A DNA stretch of 64,000 nt from Auricularia sp. M13. Lineage: Eukaryota > Basidiomycota > Agaricomycetes > Auriculariales > Auriculariaceae. The notes beneath the pieces are model-generated. The model saw nothing but the letters and a program-made list of their open reading frames with translations, searched no databases and was not told where the DNA came from. Location of the stretch: positions 1,550,001 to 1,614,000 of the forward strand of contig CM073203.1 of the NCBI GenBank assembly GCA_037042915.1. The letters run 5' to 3'. Position numbers and translations under genes: made by a program. Below, one piece after another: positions 33,590 through 45,089 of this stretch. Every line of letters starts with the position of its first letter. The stretch's first letter is position 1.

Positions 33590-33740
33590 AGCGCAGCAGT
33601 TCGGCCAGTCGATCGACGAGTCGATCGACAATCCGTTTTCGAGCGAGGAGGAAGAGGAGGCCGAGGAGGAGGTCGAGGAGGAGTCCGAGGAGGAGGACGA
33701 GGAAGCGGTCGAGGAAGCGACCGAGGACGCGGACGAGTAG
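33590..33740 (+). other. Element A accessory ORF region (acidic tail beyond element B)
   Basis: After element B and its duplicated AGCGC, plus-strand sequence encodes a strongly acidic Glu-rich stretch closing at a TAG near 33738. It belongs with the reverse-strand ORF region of element A. Confidence 0.55.
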
Positions 33741-33863
33741 GCGATAGGATAGAGTAGTAGCGGGTGCGACCAAAGTCGCCCAAAAAAAATGTAATAAATG
33801 ATTGTTTCTTGGAATCGGGTGAAAAGCGAGTGAGCGAAGAAATAGCGAGTGAAAAACGAGTGC

Positions 33864-36800
33864 TTAGATGTTTTCGAATTTCTTGAGGATCTGCTGGAAT
33901 TCTTGATAACTGCCGGGAGCGCTGGGATTTGCAGCATAGAAGTCTTGAACTGCTTCCTGCGCGTGTTCGAGATTTTCGGAACCCATCTCGGTGGTCTCGG
34001 GGTCGTCGGGAGTGCCGATGTGACCGATCCAGCGAATGCGAAAACGAAGGCGCGAGTGACGATGGCGATTGTCGATGCGTACGCTGAGTACTTCGAGCTC
34101 GTACTCTTGCTCGCCGTCGACGACGACGGGCGGAGGAGGTTCTTGACGTTGACCGGGGAACGCTTCTCTAGGGTGGGGTTCGAGTTGCGAGACGTGAAAG
34201 ACCGGGTGTACGCGAGCGAGGTAGTCGGGTAGGCTGAGGGTGAACGATTGCGAGCTAGGTTGATCGACGATCGGGAACGGGCCTAGGTAGCGATCGGCGA
34301 GTTTGCGAGTGGGCTGCGTCGTCTTGATGTGTTCCGAGAGGACGTAGGCCATGTCGCCGACCTTGAAGTCAGGCGGGGAGTGCGTCGAGCATTCGCAGAT
34401 GCAGTGTAACGTTTCTGAGCGGCAGCGATCTGCTCCTTCAGGACGTCCTGCAGTTCGTGGATGTCGACAGCGAAGTCGCGGGCGCGAGCAGAGGCAACGT
34501 CGCGCTCGGGGTAGACGGAGATGTTCGGGTGAAAACCCTTGTTGGCGAAGAAAGGCGAGACACCAGTCGAGTCGTTCGGGGTGTTGTTGTACGTGAACTC
34601 GGCGAGAGGGAGTAGCTCGGACCAGTTGTCCTGCTCGTAGTTGCAGTAGAGACGGAGGTACTGCTCGAGCGTCTGGTTCGTGCGTTCGACTTGACCGTTC
34701 GCCTCCGGGTGGTGACCCGAGGTGAAGTGCATGGTCATGTTGAGGAGCGAGCCGAGTGCGCGAAAGAAGCGGGAGACGAATTCGGAGCCGCGGTCGGTAG
34801 AGACGTGCGAGGGAGCGCCATGTTTGGCGAAGACGTGGATGAGGAAGAGACGCGCGAGTTCTTCGGAGGTGATCTTGCCCTTGGTCGGGACGAAGATACC
34901 CTGCTTCGAGAGGCGATCAATAATGACGAGGATTGCGGTGTAACCGTTGGACTCAGGGAGCTGTTCGATGAAGTCCATCGAGATCGAGTCCCAGTTGCGA
35001 AGCGGAATCGGGAGCGGTTGAAGTCGACCGTACGGCTTGTGTCGTCGAGGTTTGCTGCGCCCACAGGTGACGCAGGCCTGGACGTAGGTACGAATCGAGT
35101 CGCGCAGGTCGGGCCAGTAGTACTCGCGGGCGACCATCTTGAGTGTCTTGTTCTGACCCGGATGGCCAGCGAGCGGGTGATCGTGCTTTTCGCGAAGGAT
35201 ACGAAGGCGACAATCGAGAGCGTTCGGTACGTAGATCCTGCCCTTGAACAGCAAGAATCCATCGTCCGAGGCCGACCAGTTGATCGCGTCATCGGTGCCG
35301 AGTTTCGAGCGAATGTCGAGAGCGAGTTCGTCCGAGTCGTACGAGGCGCGAATGTCATCCCGAATGGACTGAGTGTCCATGATCGTGGCTGCGCGAAGGA
35401 AAGTCTCTTCAGCATACGTCGCGCGAAGGGAAGCGGCGAACTGTTCCGAAGTAAAAACGGGTCGGAAGTTCTGCGGGTTTGCGCTGGCGTAGCCACCATC
35501 CCCCCTTTTGAGATAGACGTCGTGGCGGCGAGTGAGAGCATCGGGTTTGCCGCCGAGTCGACCGGGTCGAAAGCGAATGAGGAGGTTGAAGGTAGAAAGG
35601 TACTCGGACCAGCGAGCTTGCCGACGAGTGAGCATCTTCGTGGTAGAGAAATACTCGAGGTTCTTGTGGTCCGTGACGACGTCTATTGGGGTCTCGGCCC
35701 CTTCGAGGTAGTGTCGCCATAGTTCGAACGCCTCGAATATCGCGAGTAGCTCCTTGTCGTGCGTGTCGTAGTTGAGCTCGGTGGGAGTGAGCGTGCGCGA
35801 ATGGAAAGCGACGGGGTGAACAGAGCCGTCCGGGAGGACGTGCGAGAAGATCGCCGCGATCGCGTAGTCGGAAGCGTCAGTCTCGACGACGCGAGGAAGA
35901 GCGGGATCGAAGTGGTGAAGGACGGGAGCGCAAGTGAACGCCTTCTTGAGCTCGTTGAACGCAGCGAGGCATTGCGGAGTGAAGTTCCATGTTGCGGTCT
36001 TTCGAGTGAGACGAGTGAGCGGGACGACGATATCGGAGTAGTCGTAGATGAATCGTCGATAGAAGTTCGCGAAGCCGAGGAACGACTGGATGTCGCGAAC
36101 GTTGCGAGGAACGGGCCACTCGAGGAGGGTGGCAATCTTCTTCGGGTCCATGCTGATGCCCTCGGGGCTGATGATGTACCCGAGGTACTCAATGGTGTCA
36201 GCATGGAACTCGCACTTCTCGGGCTTACAGAAGAGGTCATTCTCCCGCAGCCGTCGAAGGACCTCTCGAACGTGTTCCTCATGCTTCGAGGGATCGTCCG
36301 AGTAGATGAGGATGTCGTCGAGGTAGACGGTGACCGTGACGTCGAGGAGGTCGGAGAAGATGTCGTTCATGAAGCGCTGGAAAGCGGCTGGAGCGTTCGT
36401 GAGACCGAAAGGCATGACGAGATACTCGTAGGTGCCGTAGCGCGTTCGAAAGGCAGTCTTCCACTCGTCGCCGGCCGCGATGCGAACGTTGCTGTATCCG
36501 ACACGAAGATCGAGCTTGGTGAACTTCTTGGCGGTGCGAAGGCGGTCGAGCGTGGACGAGATGAGCGGAAGCGGGTACTTGTCCTTCCGAGTGATCTTGT
36601 TGAGCCCACGATAATCGACGCATAGGCGAAGAGAACCGTCGGCCTTCTTGACGAAGAGAACCGGGGCGCCACCCGGGGACGACGAAGAGCGAATGTGTCC
36701 TTTGCTGAGGTTATCCTGAATGTACTCCCGAAGCGCGAGTTGCTCGGGCTCGGAGAGCGAGTAGATCGGACCGGATGGGAGAGGCTTGCCTTCTTCCATG

Positions 36801-37576
36801 TCGATCTTGAGATCGTACGGCCGATGTTCAGGGAGTCGATTCGAGGCCTCCTTTGAGAAGACGTCGAGGAACTCGTGATAACACTCGGGGATGCCTTCGC
36901 CGGTTTCCGAGGCCGGGTTGGCAGACGCAGAGCGAGCGGGCACCGATGGATCTCGAATGTAGATGGCCGAGACCATCGAGCCGCGAAGTCGACGAGAGGT
37001 GTCGAAGGCTGCGGCGCCGATGATCTTGATGTCGACGCGAGCAGCGGCCGCGCGAAGGGCGGTTTCGTCCATCGGCGGTTCTGGAGGCAGAGTACGTGGC
37101 GCGGGAGGAGGTGACGACGGAGTCGGAGGATCCGAGTCAAGCGAGAACCCAGGGACGAAACCCGAGGGATCCGAGGGCGAGACACGAGTGGGGAAAGAGA
37201 TGCGGTGATGGAACCAGTCAATCCTAGGATTGTAGCGGGCCAACCAGCGGTATCCCAACACTGCAGAGCAAGTCGGATCTAGAGTGGTGAGGAGGAAGTT
37301 GATGATCATTGAAGTTCCGCAAGGGAAGCGGACGGGAAGCGACACGTATTTGGAGATAACACCGCGATAGGAGCCGTCGAAGAGCCGAAGGCGTAGCGGT
37401 TGATCGAGAGACTTTTGAGGGAGTCGAAGACTCTCGGCGAACTGAGTATCGAGGAACTGATCTTCGGAGCCGGAGTCGACGAGTGTGCGAAAGGATGGGA
37501 CAGCGTCGGAGGAAAGGACGACGATGAGAGCGTCTTGATCGGTGAGCGCGGCAGCGTTCAACCGAGTGTAAGGCAT
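33864..37576 (-). CDS. Element A pol (protease, RT, RNase H, integrase, chromodomain-like end)
   Basis: Protease motif LVDSGSEDQF near the start; reverse transcriptase with LRLCVDYRGLNKIT, MPFGLTNAPAAFQ and the YLDD box (TVYLDDILIYSDD); RNase H with ETDASDYAI; integrase with an HHCC finger (HPGQNKTLKMVAREYYWP, CVTCGRSK) and the DDE core (STDRGSEFVS, HPEANGQVERTNQ). The C-terminal part has a chromodomain-like segment (FRIRWIGH), which places the element with chromoviruses. About one break is present in the frame. Confidence 0.85.
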
Positions 37577-37623
37577 CTTGGGCTTGACGCAGTTGGCCCT
37601 AGATGCCCGTGGGGAACTGCCCG

Positions 37624-37947
37624 TTAGTTTTTCGCTTCCGCCGGGGCAGAAGCGGCGGCGCCCGAGGGAGCGGGAGCCGGCGTCGAGGAAGTCGCGGGTT
37701 GAGCCCTAGCGGCGCGACCCTTCGACTCGCGATTGTGAGCGGCCTTGCGGCACTCGGACGCGGTGTGGCCGGCGTGGCCACAGTAGAGGCAGAGGTTGTT
37801 ATCGAGGCGACGGCGTCGTTCGGCGTCGTTGAGCTTGCCGTTCGAGTTGAGGTTCTTCGCGACGTCGTCCTTCGACTTGGTCGTGGTCTTCGAAGACGAG
37901 CGGGCCGAGGTCGAGGACTGACCCCTCGAGTTCGAGTGGTTGTTCGA

Positions 37948-37978
<31 letters not shown>

Positions 37979-39453
37979 GAGCGCGCGTTGGACTTGGTGT
38001 TCGATCGGGAGCCCGATTGAGGCGTCGCGGTCGAGGTGGTCTTCTGCGCTTTGCGGGGTTCGTTCGCGTGCTCGAGAGCTTGCTCGTCCTTATCGATCCA
38101 GTAGTTGGCGTCGATGCTAAGAGCGAGCGCAGCGAGTGGCGTCAGGGAAGCCGGGCGTTGAGCTACTTGAGCAGCGAAGACAGATTTGATGCGGCGAGGG
38201 AGTCCGCGATAGAATTGCGAGGCGAGTGCAGCGTCGTCCCAGCCGAGCAGTTTGGCGTATTCGTCGAACTGGAGCTTGTAGCGGGCGACCTTGCCGTTGT
38301 CGGCCATTTGCAGTCGTCGAATTTTGACTTCGGCGCGTTCGCGTTCGTTCGTGACGCCGAAGGTGATCGTGAGTTCGTTCTTGAATTCGTTCCAGTCTTC
38401 GAGGAACTCGTAACCGGGAGGCGGATTCGGGACGAGAGGAACGTAGCCGCCCCACCATTCCTTCGCCCGACCCGAGAGATAGGTCGCGGTGAAGAGAATC
38501 TTCTCGCGGGACGTCTGGTACTTCCGAGGGTTGGCGAGGAAGTAGGTTTCGCAGTCGATGAGGAATCCGCGAAGTTTGTTGGCGTTTTCGCCGTCGAATT
38601 TGTCGGGTTTGGCGGCGTCGATGCGAGAGCCGCTGTCGCGGTCGACGAAGTAGACACGAGGGACGTTGTCGTGTTGATCGTGGAATTGTCGTTCGCGATC
38701 GACGTCCGAGTCGTAGCCGTCCGACGGGGGGTCGAAGGGAGGTCCCGGGGGACCAGGAGGATCGTTACCGCCACCCCCGCCCCCACCGCCGCCACCTCCG
38801 GGAGGAGGGTTCGGAGGGTGCGAGCCGTGCGAGTGGTGCGAGTGGTGCGAGTGGTGCGACGAGGGCGAGGGAGCACCTCGATGACCACCACCGCCACCGC
38901 CGCCTCCGCCGCCTCCGCCTCCACCGCCGCCACCTCCGCCGCCTCCTCCGCCACCCCCGCCGCCACGCCGGGGCGTGTTAGGGGTGCCGGATGGGAAGAA
39001 GCCGCGGAACGACGAGGAGTGCTGCGAAAAGCGAGGAGTCGAGCGAGAGCCGGTGTACGGAACGAGCGCGAGAGGGTGTCGAGAGCCGAGCGAGTGAGTC
39101 GAGGGATGCGAGGGCGATCGCGTCGTGTGACTTGAGGGAGGGTAGGAACCGCTCGGGTCCGCGCGTAGTGTGGACTGGGCCGGCGAGAAACGCGAGGTGT
39201 GAAGCGAGCCGGAGAGAGTGTGTTGCGAGAGGATTTCGTCATCATCGTTCGGCGGTTGCGAGTGCCGAGATGATCCGAAGCGGCTAGTGCCCGACATCGA
39301 GACTGATGGCGAAGGCGTAGCCGGCTGAGGAGGTTGTTGGTCGCGAAGACGAGCCTGACGACGGGCTTCGCGAAGGATAGCGTCGGGGGAGTCGAGTAGA
39401 GGATGAGGTTCTTCCTGGTTTCTTCTGAGGTTCTGTCGAGTCCCAAAGGCCAT
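37624..39453 (-). CDS. Element A gag
   Basis: A 609-residue frame starting MAFGTRQNLRRNQEEPHP. It holds a long low-complexity region with two polyglycine runs (plus-strand positions about 38775-38815 and 38885-38965), a capsid-like middle part (FDGENANKLRGFLIDCETYF, then WNEFKNELTITFG) and a CCHC zinc knuckle near the end (CLYCGHAGHTASEC). This is the structural protein of a Ty3/gypsy element. It is a separate ORF from pol. Confidence 0.85.
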
Positions 39454-39485
39454 ACAACTCGAGCGGAGCTCGAGTTACGAAATAC

Positions 39486-40209
39486 TGTTAAGCCTGCTGT
39501 GCCTTGGGGTTTGGTTGCAAGGATAGTCGAACGTCCGGGCGCAGAGAACACTCGAACGAACAACTAGAGCCTTCGGTGCGTTATTGAGCACACCGGCTAC
39601 GTCGAGTAGCACGACCGAAGGGACCGCGAGCAGCAGAGGACTCAGACGAGTAAGTCGGGCGAAGGGAGAACCCAGAGGCGAAGTCGAGAGAGAGAGAGAT
39701 AGAGTGTGCGAGGGGCACGACTATGTCGATTTCGTAACTGGGGAGCTAGATACAAAGTCGAGGGTCTTTTATACCTGGGGAGATGATCCGATGTACTCGG
39801 AGTGTATCCTAGAGACGAAGGAGAGGGGCCTCAGATCAATAGAGATCGTCGTCATCGGCCGATAGGATGAGTAAGAGCGAGTGGGTAAGGTATCGGGGGA
39901 TCGGGCGAATGACGAGAGGCGAATGACTAAGACGAGTGGAGCGAACCGGATATGAACACTATCGATACAGTAGGGACAAGGCGAGTTAGGTGGATGTATG
40001 CGAATAAGGAGAGAAGCTAGAGAAGTGAGGGAGAGGTCTAGAGGTAGAGGACGATGAGGAGAACATATCCCGAGCATATGAACACGAGGGGAGATAAGCC
40101 GGGTATTCGGGAGCTTGACCGAGTTGACCGAGTTGGCCGAGTGACGTAGAATGACGCCGAGTGATGCCGAGAGCACGTGAGGTCCGCGGACCGGGGCACG
40201 GGCGTAACA
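39486..40209 (-). repeat. Element A, 5' LTR (right copy)
   Basis: 724 bp, followed by the target duplication GCCCC at 40210-40214. The gag ATG (39453) lies only about 32 nt inside this LTR, and the leader contains a short inverted repeat (AACTCGAGC and its complement). Confidence 0.93.
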
Positions 40210-42909
40210 GCCCCACGCATCGCGCCGTAGGCCGCGCACGTTCGCCCCATTCCAAGTCACTGCGGATATGCTCCTTGGTGCGACAATAGTGAGCTGCGTG
40301 CTGGCGTCGAGGTCTCCGACCAGCTGGAGGGTGTGACCGCTGATCGATGCTGAGCGCACGAGATATGGACCAAATACCATGACGGGCGTAAGTGCTCCAA
40401 GGTCGTAGAAGTTGCAAAGAGAGCCGCCGGACGGGGAGGGAAGGGTCGGCTGCCAGAAGAGTGTAGCGGTGGCAGAGTCCACAAGCACAAGTAGGACACC
40501 AATACTGTGCAACTCCAGGGCGGTGATTCCGCTGAAAACGATGAAGCTGACGGTGATGCAGCCCTGAGACAAACGGTTAGAGCAAATAGGCGTGGAAACC
40601 CACTGGAGACTGACATTCTGAGTGACGCGAATATCAATCTTTGCCATCCCATGAGTATCGAAGGAAACGTTTTCCTGTTGGACATCTCCGGCAATAGCAA
40701 TCTCGTAGGTTTGGCCAATCGTTCCGTAGACAACTAGCGTGTCTTGACCGTCTAATGTAAGGGCCGCGAGGAGCGCTGCAGTGGAATGTAGAAGCTGAGA
40801 GCGCTTTCCGAAGGACAAGTTGACTCAGAGAGGACGTCAGCGCAAATGTGCAACTTTGCAGCGAAGGAACTAGCACTGTAATGACTGAGTCGCGGCCTGC
40901 AATGGTGATAGGGACGCGCGTGCTGCTGCCGATGTCGAGGTTGAAGGAAATCGGATCCCTGAACCTAAGTAAGAGATATCTGACATCGTTATCCGCACCA
41001 AATCTTACGAATCATTTGTGAATTAGTGCCTTGAAATGAAGAAATGCGCGCCGGTATCGGGGTTACGCAGCTGCGTGATATTGACACCAATATGAGTCAT
41101 GTTGTCCTCACCTGAAAAATCAAAGCGCGTCAGGTTGCTGGAAGAGGAGAAGAGAGCCTTGCGCCTACTGATAAAATCAGTCTTGCGAAACTGTGGAAAG
41201 TTGCGGAGAAACATCGACTGCAACTTGAGCTCGCCGAATTTATCTGTTAATTGTCGGCTCTCAGAAATCGCTGCTCCATAGTCATATGTCGTAGCGGCGA
41301 CTAGTTTTATATAGCTAGTTAGACTGGATAACTAGATTGAGCGCTTTTCAAGACGTACCTGGGTACGCAAGCTGGCCCCAGTTTGTTCCTCCCTGATCTC
41401 TGTCAGCATAGGTGTGAGCTTACCAGAGAATTATACGCACGAAGACCATGTAGAATTTCTCTGCAGTAACTCCACTTGCCCAGAGCTGATGGTAGTAAAC
41501 GCGCTGGAAACTGTACCGGTCAGCGACAGTCCGGCTCGTCGGAACGTTCGCAGCGCTCACTCCGGTCCTGTAAGCTGCCTACACGCTTCGTTCTCCGTCG
41601 CTGAACCCCATCTGACGAATGACCCGCCCTGAAATCTACGATCTTGATTAGTCGGGATCAGGATTGCACGAATCACCTCTCACTCTGTAAAGAAGAAAGG
41701 GGATTGCGGATTAACACTCTCGTGGTATGGCCGCCAGGCTGGAGAAGGAGTTTCGCGCCAGATAGCAGGGTTTGAGCAGTCGAAACCTACGTCAACGACG
41801 GTCAGTTCCCAAGGGGAGATGGGAGGGCAAGCTCGCTTGCCCACGGGGTACGCATCGACTCCTTCAATTCGGTGGACATGAGCAAAGAGACATGCAATGC
41901 GGCAGTAACCTTACCATAGACGTCTGCTGCATCAACGAGATTACGAAATAAACCGGGGTCGTTGTCTGTCGTTGGTATAACCTGCGCGTTTTAAGCGATG
42001 CCAGAAGCTCAAAGGGGTTCATCAACTCGCACCACGCCGAGGTCGCGGAACGCCTGAGTGAGCTGTGCGAAGTATTCGTTGATTCCGGCTTGGAAGACGA
42101 GTTCAGACTCTGGATGGCTACACATGACAGGGTGCACATACGCCCGTTATAGTACTCATTTTCGATCTGTAGAAGAATAACGGGTCCACCGTTCATAATC
42201 TGATTCGTCGCGATGATTTTGCCAATCGCAGTGACCTAGGGAAAGACATGAGAATGCGGGACAGAAATTAGATAGCTCCAAAAACGCACGTAGTCTTTCC
42301 AAGCGTTGCGGAAGAGTGTGTCGTTGCTGCGAAGTTCACCATTGTACGGAAACCATGTGTTGTGATCTGACAAATGGTAAAAAATAAAGCGCAGCTGTAT
42401 TAACAGAGAAGATGACCGGGAATGTTGAGAACGTGGCCAGGAGTGCCACCACCAGTCGTTTCAGCGCTGACACAGCATCAAGTCAAACGGTCAGAGCGAC
42501 ACCCGAGGACTCAAGACACTCACTTGATATATGGCCCAGGTCTGGCGATGACAAACAGACCTACCTCGCGTGCATCGTCCAAGAATCTCTGAAGGTCATT
42601 CATACCGGTGAGGTCGACGACGCCCTGCTTCGGGTTCATAAGTGCCCAGTGCGTGTAGACGCTGATGGTGTTCAAGCCGGACGCCTTGATTTTCTGAAGG
42701 ACATCCTTCCACAGTGACGGTACGGGAAGCCTCCAAGGATGAATCTCGCCGCTTTGAAGGAAGATGCGACGGCCATTAATCATGAAGCTATACTTGTCCC
42801 AGGTGACAGATGAGCAGACGGCGAGGCCTGCGAGAGCGAGGGTGACTGTCAGACGGCCGAGCATGGTTATTGAAGTCGCTGCGCTCGAGAAGCAAGGAGG
42901 GTTGGCAAA

Positions 42910-42918
42910 TATATATAT
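42910..42918 (-). promoter_or_regulatory. TATA box of the GH35 gene
   Basis: An alternating TATATATA run on the minus strand, about 46-54 nt before the ATG at 42864. The 347-bp interval up to 43212 is shared as a divergent promoter with the tRNase Z gene. Confidence 0.5.
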
Positions 42919-43211
42919 GCCAGCTGGCGTCAGGGTACGGGGAGGCGGCCCGGGCAAAGTGTTTGATGCGCGAGCTGGACGACATCACGAGGATCCGAAA
43001 GTATGCTTGACCGCGTCGACTGGCGCGTGCAGAGGTCCTGGGGCAAAGCATTAGGATCTGAATTACAGAATCCGAGGGCGCGGCCGCGGTACTTGAACTA
43101 TCAAGGTTTCCTAGGTTTATTGCGAGCGTCCGGCAGTCGCCGGAGGGGCTGCCCATTGTGCGATTTCCTACTCCGACGGACTGCACCTCTCCTCCCGCAC
43201 TCATCGGCACA

Positions 43212-44625
43212 ATGCGCCCACTTTCTCTGACATTCCTCGGCACATGCTCCGGAGGGGGTCCTATTATAACACGCAACTGCTCATCGACAGCGCTGAATTT
43301 TGCGCGAACGTCTTGGTGTCCGTATGTTATACTAGCCCGTCTGCTAAACTCACATGGACTAGTGGTCGATTGCGCGGAGGGGACTCAACACCAGTTACTC
43401 AAATATGGAAGACCTGCGCGCGAGATCGAGCGCATTTTCATTACCCATATGCATGGTAATCGTTCAGGGCTTACGTCGGCGCGAGGTTAATTGCATGCTT
43501 GTGCAGTTGATCATATCTTTGGTTTGATACCGCTCATGAGCACGATCATGTTTGCGTTGACGTACAAGGGAAACCCCGAGGCTGTATGCATGTCCGTGCC
43601 TGCCTTGAGTGCGTTGACATCAGAATGCTTCGCAGATCCGCCTCCAACTATATGGCCCTTCGGGACTTCGCTCTTTCGTTCGCTCAAACCTGAAAGCAAC
43701 ATCCATGCAATTAGCAGGGAAGTATCAAGTGCATGAACTGCTCACATCGACCGCGACGCCGACGTCTAGTCTTCCTGAGGAATTACACGAGAACGAATCC
43801 CCTGGGCGGGACATCTTTGCCGCAACTGACGGCACCTGGCCACACTTCGCGCAGACACCCGAAGCGTCCGTTAGCGCTGGTCCGCTGCAACACAGAGTAC
43901 CCTCATTGGGCTATGTTTTTGAAGAGCCTGAGCAACTCGTCGTAAGCCGACAGTGGTTAGATTACCTGGACGACATACCCCTCAAGTTGCTGCCATCCGG
44001 GATGCTTAACGCCCGCCAATTTATCCCGCGGATTGCGAACTTCGAAACTGTCCGTCTCATAGACGGCACGCTCGTCCGCCCTCCGCCCACGACGCGTACT
44101 GGTAGGAAGATCGTCATACTCAGCGACACATGCGATTCGTCTGGCATTGCAGAACTAGCCCAGAATGCGGACCTTCTCGTTCACGAAGCGACAAATGCAC
44201 CTATCGTGCGGCCAGGAAAGGGACGCATCAAGACTGAAGCGGAGGTTGCGGCCACTGCGCGCAGTCGCGGCCACTCGACGCCTCGTATGGCGGGCGAATT
44301 TGCTAAACGCGTTGGGGCGAGGTCTTTGGTGCTCAATCACTTTTCTTCCATGTGCGTGTTGCATGGTATTTTCCACGCATCTACTGATGTTGATGCACCG
44401 ACCAGGTTCCAAGGACCCCCTCCACGGGGCAACAGGGCGCCATGGGCAGTGGAGCGTGCAAGCGTGCTCGAGCAAATACGCAACCAGGCTATGGAGAGCT
44501 TTGGATCTGCTAACGTGGTACCCGCGCACGATGGTTTGGAGATTGACGTGCAATTTCACGAAGAGCCACTACAGGTCGTACAGGTTGTCACAGCGGAGCT
44601 GTCGATAACTCAGGCTGTGGGCTGA
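43212..44625 (+). CDS. Short-form tRNase Z (ribonuclease Z), intact copy
   Basis: Five exons are inferred: 43212-43317, 43363-43455, 43507-43583, 43635-44351 and 44406-44625. The protein starts MRPLSLTFLGTCSGGG, the metallo-beta-lactamase strand of tRNase Z. VDCAEGTQHQ follows, then the zinc motif HMHVDH (HxHxDH) formed across the second intron. Further conserved pieces are LQLYGPSGLRSF, ILSDTCDS (metal-binding Asp), the LVHEAT motif and VLNHFSSM (metal-binding His). tRNase Z cuts the 3' trailer from precursor tRNA before CCA addition, in the nucleus and/or mitochondria. The length of about 400 residues fits a single-domain (short) enzyme. All inspected metal ligands are present, so it should be active. 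It is divergently placed beside the GH35 gene. A divergent paralogue lies at 56981-58838. Confidence 0.85.
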
Positions 44626-45089
44626 ATGGCTACATCGGAGTCGCATGTACCAATTTATGTGATTGGTTGCAACGGATCTGTAGCACTCATATGCTCAGTC
44701 TTGCCGGGTCGGGTTACAGTAAAATTCCCCAATTGCGATTCGTCCCGGCGGTAACTTCAGTATTTGTGCGATATATATGCTTCATCGCGGAGTTTGAGGA
44801 GCTTGCAGTATATCCGTGATCAGTCTCATCGAGTCCGGCGAGCCGTCTACCTGGCCAGACGCCGCAGGCGGCAATGACTACACGTTGAATAATATGAAGC
44901 CAAAAGTAACACGGGATAAATATTACGGGTTGAAAGACAAGCCACCAGGCACGGCACTACAGTAGATACAAAACACGACAAAGTCCTCAAACCATGGGAA
45001 GGAGCGTCAGCAAATCGTGAGCAAGACATGACGGACGACAGCAAGTGAACATTGATACTAAAACAAACCAAAACCCCTACCGTTCAACG
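44626..45089. other. Intergenic stretch after tRNase Z
   Basis: Convergent end region of the tRNase Z gene and the membrane-protein gene to the right. No coding sequence seen. Confidence 0.4.

Larger units (their letters stand above)
25452..40209 (-). mobile_element. Element A: Ty3/gypsy LTR retroelement (chromovirus type), interrupted by element B
   Basis: The full insertion is 14.76 kb, or about 8.6 kb without the nested element. LTRs of 725 and 724 bp begin TGTTAAG and end GTAACA in plus-strand orientation. A 5-bp target duplication GCCCC is at 25447-25451 and 40210-40214. Coding strand is minus: gag, then protease, reverse transcriptase, RNase H, integrase and a chromodomain-like end. 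On the opposite strand, between pol and the left LTR, lies an accessory ORF region. The two LTRs differ by only one base in a G run, so insertion was recent. It looks close to whole apart from the nested insertion and about one break in pol. It is a fossil copy inserted in the GH35 gene. Confidence 0.92.
23900..42864 (-). pseudogene. GH35 beta-galactosidase gene split by a nested retroelement insertion
   Basis: The host gene runs on the minus strand from the ATG at 42864 to the TGA at 23900-23902, but about 14.8 kb of it is element sequence (25452-40209). A signal peptide (MLGRLTVTLALAGLAVCSS) leads into the GH35 barrel: NGRRIFLQSGEIHPWRLP, LNTISVYTHWALMNP, ARPGPYI. The acid/base Glu lies in ILLQIENEYYNG (codon near 42156) and the nucleophile Glu in FFTEFQGGSF, its codon split by an intron at 41684/41635. 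Downstream jelly-roll domains continue to the C terminus (WRYADSLPEISPNF, GSEYGFH, then SVSGGQFFAASVWLNEVYLG). The insertion lies in a coding exon between domain-3 sequence (RGLRRDAWG) and ALSAILSGPSRTQW, so the enzyme is probably not made from this allele. Intact members secrete an enzyme that removes terminal beta-galactose from plant polysaccharides. The coding sequence on both sides looks well preserved, so the break is recent. Confidence 0.85.

Noticed and set aside
35759-36625. Long plus-strand open frame opposite element A pol
   Set aside because: The translation is a low-complexity mirror of RT/RNase H codons. The minus strand carries the real domains.
37603-39135. 510-codon plus-strand open frame opposite element A gag
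   Set aside because: Val/Arg/Gly-rich shadow of the gag reading frame caused by codon bias. No domain is recognised.
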